The translations under genes and the position numbers were made by a program. Below are positions 59,012 through 64,000 of a stretch of 64,000 nt of DNA, piece after piece; position 1 is the stretch's first letter, and each line of letters opens with the position of its first letter. Below the pieces are notes generated by a model, which searched no databases, had not been told where the DNA came from, and saw only the letters and a list, made by a program, of their open reading frames with translations. Source of the DNA: Coffea arabica (Eukaryota; Streptophyta; Magnoliopsida; Gentianales; Rubiaceae); the NCBI RefSeq assembly GCF_036785885.1, contig NC_092317.1, positions 4,714,501-4,778,500 on the forward strand, given 5' to 3'.

Positions 59012-60524
59012 GGGATAATTGCAGAAACCTTCCCACAGGTTTCTTCGAGTAGCAGTCACCTCCCCTATGATTTACAACATAGCACTGACCTCCCCTAGGA
59101 ACTAATTGAGACCTATTGTTGTCAAAAAAAGTGTGTGAATTTACCTAGCTACCCCCAATTATTTGTGGTTATCTGATGAATGAATTTTACAAAAGAACAA
59201 ATATTGCTTGTGAACAAATTGAGGGAGTAAATAAGCTAATTAATTACTAATTAAACATATTGAGTAACTAATTATTTAGTATTACCCTTTCAAAAATGTT
59301 TAGTAATTTAAACAAATTGTTTAGTATTACCCTTTCAAAAATGTGGACGAATCCAGCAAAGTGTTCAATCCGCCGGCTGGTTACTGACCATAGGAAAATT
59401 CACCAAGTAACCAACATTCTAGTCCTAAACCGTTGGACAAATCTGGTGGACCAATCCGAGCTAACCATGGAATGGATTGTAACCGGTGGAGAAAATGTAG
59501 AATCCATCCAATGGATTCATGTTGGACCTCATTGTTTTAATTTTAAACGATTTTTGTATTTTAAGTTATTTTCTACTTTCTAGTGTCTGTTTGGATCTTG
59601 TAAGCCTACTAAGGTATGTCTAACCCATATACCATGTTAATTGAATCTTGTTAGAGTTTAGAAAATTGTGTCAAGTAAAGTTGTTAAGTTCAATTAGAAA
59701 ACTTGTATTGTTTTCATCTTAGATTAGGTTTTTGTATTTTGTAAAGTTATAAATAAACCTAACTTGTAACGTTTTTAGAAGTTAAATGATCATGAGAATT
59801 AAAGTTTGAGAGTTTCATCTATTTCTTGTTCCTTTGTGAATGTCTTTGATACAAAGTGAGTCGTGTCTCCTTTGTTTAAGTTTTGGTTTATCAATTCAAA
59901 ATCGCGTTAAATTGTAATGCCTTTATACCATTCTAAATAATCTCGAGCTGTCTTTGATTGTGTTAGAATCCATCTCTTATATCCATAATCTGATCAAGAT
60001 AAATCTTTCCATTGCCTGATTGATTTGGTTATTCAAAACAGATTCTTGTCGGATCGAGTTCGCATCAAATACTTACCTCTAACTACCAAACTAAAGTTGA
60101 GAAAACCAACTGTGTTACTTCCAAAACTAGTTGTAGCAGTGGATTGTTAAACCAGACCTTATTTATAAGTTGGTGTAAATTCAAACCTCATTTAGCCGTT
60201 TAACTAGCCGTTGCTTTCACCTTATGCTTAAACTGTTACACGTGCATTGGAAATGGTTTGCACTTATACCTCCTGAAGTTTATTGACCCTTAATAGCTTT
60301 TGTCCTTTCTTTACTAATACTACTAGACAAGCAAGATGAAGGGCAAATTTAGCACAAATTTCTCATCTCACTCCTTAAAACAATTTTTTAATGGGACTCT
60401 TTCTAGTTTGAACTGAATCTAAATAGATTCCTTAAGTTTATGGGCGGTCAATGCAATTTCGTAAACCAGAGAGGAGGTGACTGCTACTGTTAGAAACCTC
60501 AGGAGAGATTTCTACAATTTTCCC
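59012..60524. mobile_element. Mutator-like element (1513 bp) upstream of the zinc-finger gene
   Basis: It begins GGGATAATTGCAGAAACC at 59012, and the opposite end at 60524 is the imperfect complement. The arms also share GTAGCAGTCACCTCC (59051 and, inverted, about 60470-60485) and a GACC(T/G)CCC block. The 9-bp TTTATTATA is repeated exactly at 59003-59011 and 60525-60533. The interior is AT-rich, with no transposase or other recognisable protein. The length and the 9-bp duplication indicate a non-autonomous Mutator-type element, distantly related to or different from the two near the B3 gene. Confidence 0.82.
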
Positions 60525-60533
60525 TTTATTATA

Positions 60534-61812
60534 TGTCGACCACAATTCCAAAAACAAAAAAAAACAAAAAATACTTCATGCTTTTTGCATACTGGTATAG
60601 TAGTTGTTTCTTTGGATTTATTTAATAAAAATATAATAAAGCATCTTTTTTTAATGAATTTTACGTGAATAAATAAGTAATTAGACATGTATTTAAATTT
60701 TTAAAAACGATGTATTTGAAACAGAGTTTTGTGATGATTTTTATTCGACAAGCATCAAGAGTAGATCATTTCTAATTCATCCAATCAAACAAGACATTTT
60801 CGTTGAGAGGTTGTGAAGAAATATCGTGAATTATTTGAGATTTTAAACTCGATTCTTTTTTATGGGTATGTAATGCTAAATACATTATTTTTTTGAAAGC
60901 AATGCTAAATACATTCTTGAACAAAGAAGGAAAAGACACGAAACTTTATAGGTGGTATTACATTAGGACAACTGACGACTTGCACTGATGTACTCTAGGG
61001 TGTCTACTGCGTAATAAGTAAAGGCTGAAATTATGGAAGGGTAAAAAAAAATTCAGGGGTACAATATAATACTTTTAGAAAGTTGAAGGGCCAAAGGCAG
61101 ACAAAATTTAGAACCATTTCGACAATTTGGCCTATAATATAAATTTAAATAAGTAAAAGTAACCATTTTGATAATTTACCCCTTAAACGAGTAATAGTTA
61201 CCGCACACCATGAGCAATTATGAAATGGACCTTTCTTTTAATTGCCCGGTAGCTCAGCTAATGACTAGAAAAAAGACTAGTATCATTTAGCATACACTAA
61301 AACATAAACCATATCTACATTCTGTTGAACCAGCACTGTATTGAATTATGAAGATCCCTGAAACACAATAATATGTCCTCCCTCCTTTACCATTAATTTA
61401 ATGGTTCATTTTACTCACCATTTCATGAACACTTTGAAAGAATTATTATGATTGATAACCACATTGTGAACGAAGTAATTGCTGCAAAAATTTTGATTAG
61501 ACTTACAAAAAGCCTAGCACAAAAACTCCAGCTCATCTATGGAGTTACTTTTGGAATGAATGCATATATAAGTAGACAAAGATCACGCCCATACTTACAA
61601 AACTCATTCAAGTACATGCAACTACCATCTGCTTAAATCTAATGACAAAATCAAACAAGAATTCCTCATCTCTCTGAGTAATCCTGTGTGACAAGAGGAA
61701 TACCGAGATCCAGAATATTTGATCAGATGTACTTTTGTGTATTCCCCAACGTACGTGTATAAGAATGACACCTCTCAGCCTGCTTCTTGAAATCTGCTTG
61801 CAGCCTATTCAC
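60534..61812. other. AT-rich spacer and TOC64 3' region
   Basis: No gene recognised. 61015-61200 has the wording of another worn transposon end (AGGGGTACAATATAATACTT with related phrases). 61640-61812 is probably TOC64 3' UTR. Confidence 0.45.
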
Positions 61813-64000
61813 TTAAGGAAACAACCTCCTCAACCGCTCAGCAGACTGGGCTGCTCTCTTGTTATTTGGCTCCAGAACTAGAGCATATCTGAAATCTGCA
61901 AGTTAGAGAAATATAATGATAGTAATAAGTAAACACATGAGATAAGATGAATGGAAAAAAGCAAGTAAAGAAAGCTTATCTAACAAGTAATAAGATTCAC
62001 AAAAAACTCCCATGTAATTTATCCCCAGAACCAAGAGAAGAACAACAGCCAGAACCTGAAGTTCTATTGCTTCATGGTCAGAAAGAGGACAAGCTGTTAG
62101 CTTAAATGTCAGACTCACCTTCTGTTGCTTCCTTATAATAACCTAGCATTTCCCTTGCAGTGCCTCTCCTTAGATACGCTTTTACATTCTGCAAATTTAT
62201 GGCAACAAAATACATCACATGCTACTTCAAACATCTATCAGCGGCGTAATTAACACAGTTAAGAACACAGAATGCCAAAAAAAACTAAAGAATCTGTGAT
62301 CACAACAAGAACATATAAGGACCCAAAAAGGAGAAAGAATTTAAACAAAAAAAATTACAAAAAAGATCTCTGAAAAAGACAAGAACATAAAAGGACCCGA
62401 AAAAGAGAGAGAATTTAAAACCAAAAAAAAAAAGAGTTGGAAAGCTCCCAGATTTTAGAGTTACATGGTATTAGTTTTATCTTTATCTTCCACAGACCAA
62501 ATACTTAAGAGATACAAGCGTTCAAATAAATTTCTTTGGTATTAATTAACAAATGCACGCACAAAGAGACAGAGTAGATTTACCTTCTTATCAAGATCAA
62601 TGGCATTGGTACAATCTGCCTCCGCTTGGATGAAGCTGTATCAGACGAGAAGTTAAAACTACAAAAAGAGACAGACACAGATGAATATCTGAGCATTCTT
62701 TACATAAAGCAATACCTTCCCAATTCCAAATATGCAGCTGCCCGATTACTATAGTATGTTGCATTTTTAGCATTGAGCTTGATAGCTTCTGTGTAGAATA
62801 CAATTGCCCTTTGCCACTGCCTATCTTTAAATGCTTGGTTACCCTGAAATAAAAATTTCATGTACCCATATCTTACACCCATGTTTCAGTTTTACGAATC
62901 TAAGCACAACAAACAGAAATCCACGAAAGCAAGCAGAATACTGCAGGAATCCAGAAAAAATTACTGTTGGCATAATTGCTTGGTCTAATGAGGCATGGCA
63001 AGAAATATATAATCAGCAAATTAAGGATCCTGAGAGTGCTACCAATTTATTTCCTTCGCATATTTTATCCGCATTCATGCTTTGAAAATCTTAAAGCGAT
63101 GCCTGTGGCTTAGTTCTCCAAATTAAACATTAGGGTTGGTGTTAAAACAGCACCCTCTCCAAGGTTCTCTCTTGATTTTCACTGAAAACCTTTTTGTTGC
63201 CTCAGCACTTTCAGAAATTTGAATTGTCTACAACAGACACAACAATTAACCGAGTTTTGTGGCAGAAATAACGTGAAATTGGCCTTCAAATAGAAAATGA
63301 AGTGGTAAGAATCTTTGGTATACCTTCTCTTTGGCCATCTCAGCTGATGTTTCCTGACTAACAGCATTTTTAGATGATTTTGTCTTTGTAACTATATCAG
63401 CCTGCTCCTGTAGGACCCCATACATTGTCTGCACTGTATCCAGCAGGAAGCGATCACCTCCATGCCTGGCTATTAAGGAAATTGAAACTGGACATTTCTC
63501 ATTAAATCCCAATGGTACTGCAACCTATTAAATCGGAAGGGAAAAAGAGAGTTTGAGGAAACCATGAGCCCACAATCAGCTTAAACACAATTCTCATGCA
63601 CGGGAGAGAACCTAACCTGACAGCAACCTGACATGCTGACTAAGCTCGTCAGCATAGTAGCACGAATCTGGTAGTCCTCTGATAAAGTTTCCTTTGAACC
63701 AAGTTTCGGAGGAGGCTCAGAAGTAGTTGGAATGGCTAAAATACCATCATCCTGTTCAAATCATCCATACAAAGCAAAAGGGCCTAAGTAAATCATCAGC
63801 ATCCATAAAATCATGCTAAGAAGTATCAAAAGTTAATTTTAGCCAACTGCTTAAAGCGCACTTGTTGGAGTCAGGATGAAAATATTGGTGTTGGACAATA
63901 AACGTTAGATGTGGCCACAAGTTGAAAAGCAAGTTCAATAGGTACAAAGTATGTAAGATACAAGCTTATGCAAATCTGTCTTTCAAAAGTGATAATGTCA
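61813..64000 (-). CDS. TOC64: TOC64, chloroplast outer-envelope TPR/amidase-like receptor (C-terminal part)
   Basis: Six exons are in view on the minus strand (63751-63617, 63524-63324, 62843-62716, 62635-62584, 62188-62119, 61895-61813), in frame, about 222 residues ending at a TAA. The gene continues beyond the window. The first two exons end an amidase-like domain (GILAIPTTSEPPPKLGSKE, then VAVPLGFNEKCPVSISLIAR). After a linker come three TPR motifs: EKGNQAFKDRQWQRAIVFYT, YYSNRAAAYLELGRFIQAEA and VKAYLRRGTAREMLGYYKEA. The Lys and Asn of the first helices, the Asn of SNRA and the Lys/Arg of VKAYLRRG are the residues that clamp the C-terminal carboxylate of Hsp70/Hsp90, so chaperone docking looks preserved. 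TOC64 guides chaperone-bound preproteins to the chloroplast import channel. The Arabidopsis counterpart I recall is TOC64-III (At3g17970). The amidase catalytic residues lie outside the window, so activity cannot be judged. Confidence 0.93.
63752..64000 (-). other. TOC64 intron running off the window
   Basis: No exon is seen upstream of the acceptor at 63752. The sequence is AT-rich, and the next exon must lie beyond 64000. Confidence 0.7.

Noticed and set aside
59296-59583. 95-residue open frame inside the Mutator-like element
   Set aside because: The translation has no transposase or other known motif, and codon use looks random.
61240-61275. tRNA-like phrase CCCGGTAGCTCAGCTAATGA
   Set aside because: It resembles an A box, but no B box, acceptor stem or A tail follows at the right distance.
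1-64000. CRISPR arrays, bacterial operons, phage or viral genes
   Set aside because: The window is intron-rich plant nuclear DNA. Repeats are tandem or transposon-type, and no viral or bacterial coding signature was seen.

Overview
The window is nuclear DNA of a flowering plant, most likely a eudicot. It is AT-rich. Its genes are split by GT-AG introns with AT-rich bodies. Every recognisable product has its closest relatives, as I remember them, among plant proteins, and the transposon remnants are of plant type (Mutator-like elements, a tRNA-derived SINE, MITEs). I cannot name the species. Exons were joined by hand, using splice signals, codon phase and remembered Arabidopsis relatives. In the multi-exon genes every exon length keeps the reading frame.

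Layout: (1) 1-20135, + strand: a giant four-domain metabolic gene, 41 exons in view, missing only its first exon. It fuses two 3-hydroxyisobutyrate-dehydrogenase-like domains, a four-carbon acid-sugar kinase (DUF1537/OtnK) and a class II aldolase (relative of At1g18270). (2) 21130-23073, +: an intronless organellar PPR protein. (3) 24260-25098, -: a divergent, tail-less ribosomal protein L19. (4) 27028-29439, +: galactose mutarotase. (5) 30666-34200, -: VPS26C. (6) 35503-37951, +: a small B3-domain protein whose second intron holds a gene-carrying Mutator-like element. (7) 40932-44710, +: HRD3A, the ERAD ligase adaptor. (8) 46668-50755, -: POT1, the telomere end-binding protein. (9) 54478-58807, -: an organelle zinc-finger (RanBP2-type, OZ-like) protein. 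(10) 61813 to beyond 64000, -: the C-terminal part of TOC64 with its TPR domain.

These are housekeeping genes of unrelated pathways and do not form a cluster. Their order does carry information. From memory, three pairs of Arabidopsis neighbours map here: At1g18260/At1g18270, At3g17940/At3g17970 and At1g48550/At1g48570. The window therefore looks like a less fractionated version of a segment that Arabidopsis keeps in three pieces.

The most interesting system is gene 1. It joins in one polypeptide the dehydrogenase, kinase and aldolase activities that bacteria encode as separate genes for catabolism of threonate-like acid sugars. Its two dehydrogenase halves keep ten consecutive exons of identical length. 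Other notable items are four GC-AG introns, three Mutator-like elements with exact 9-bp target duplications, a SINE with a 16-bp duplication, a 75-nt open in-frame intron in the mutarotase gene, and four zinc fingers all cut by an intron at the same codon.
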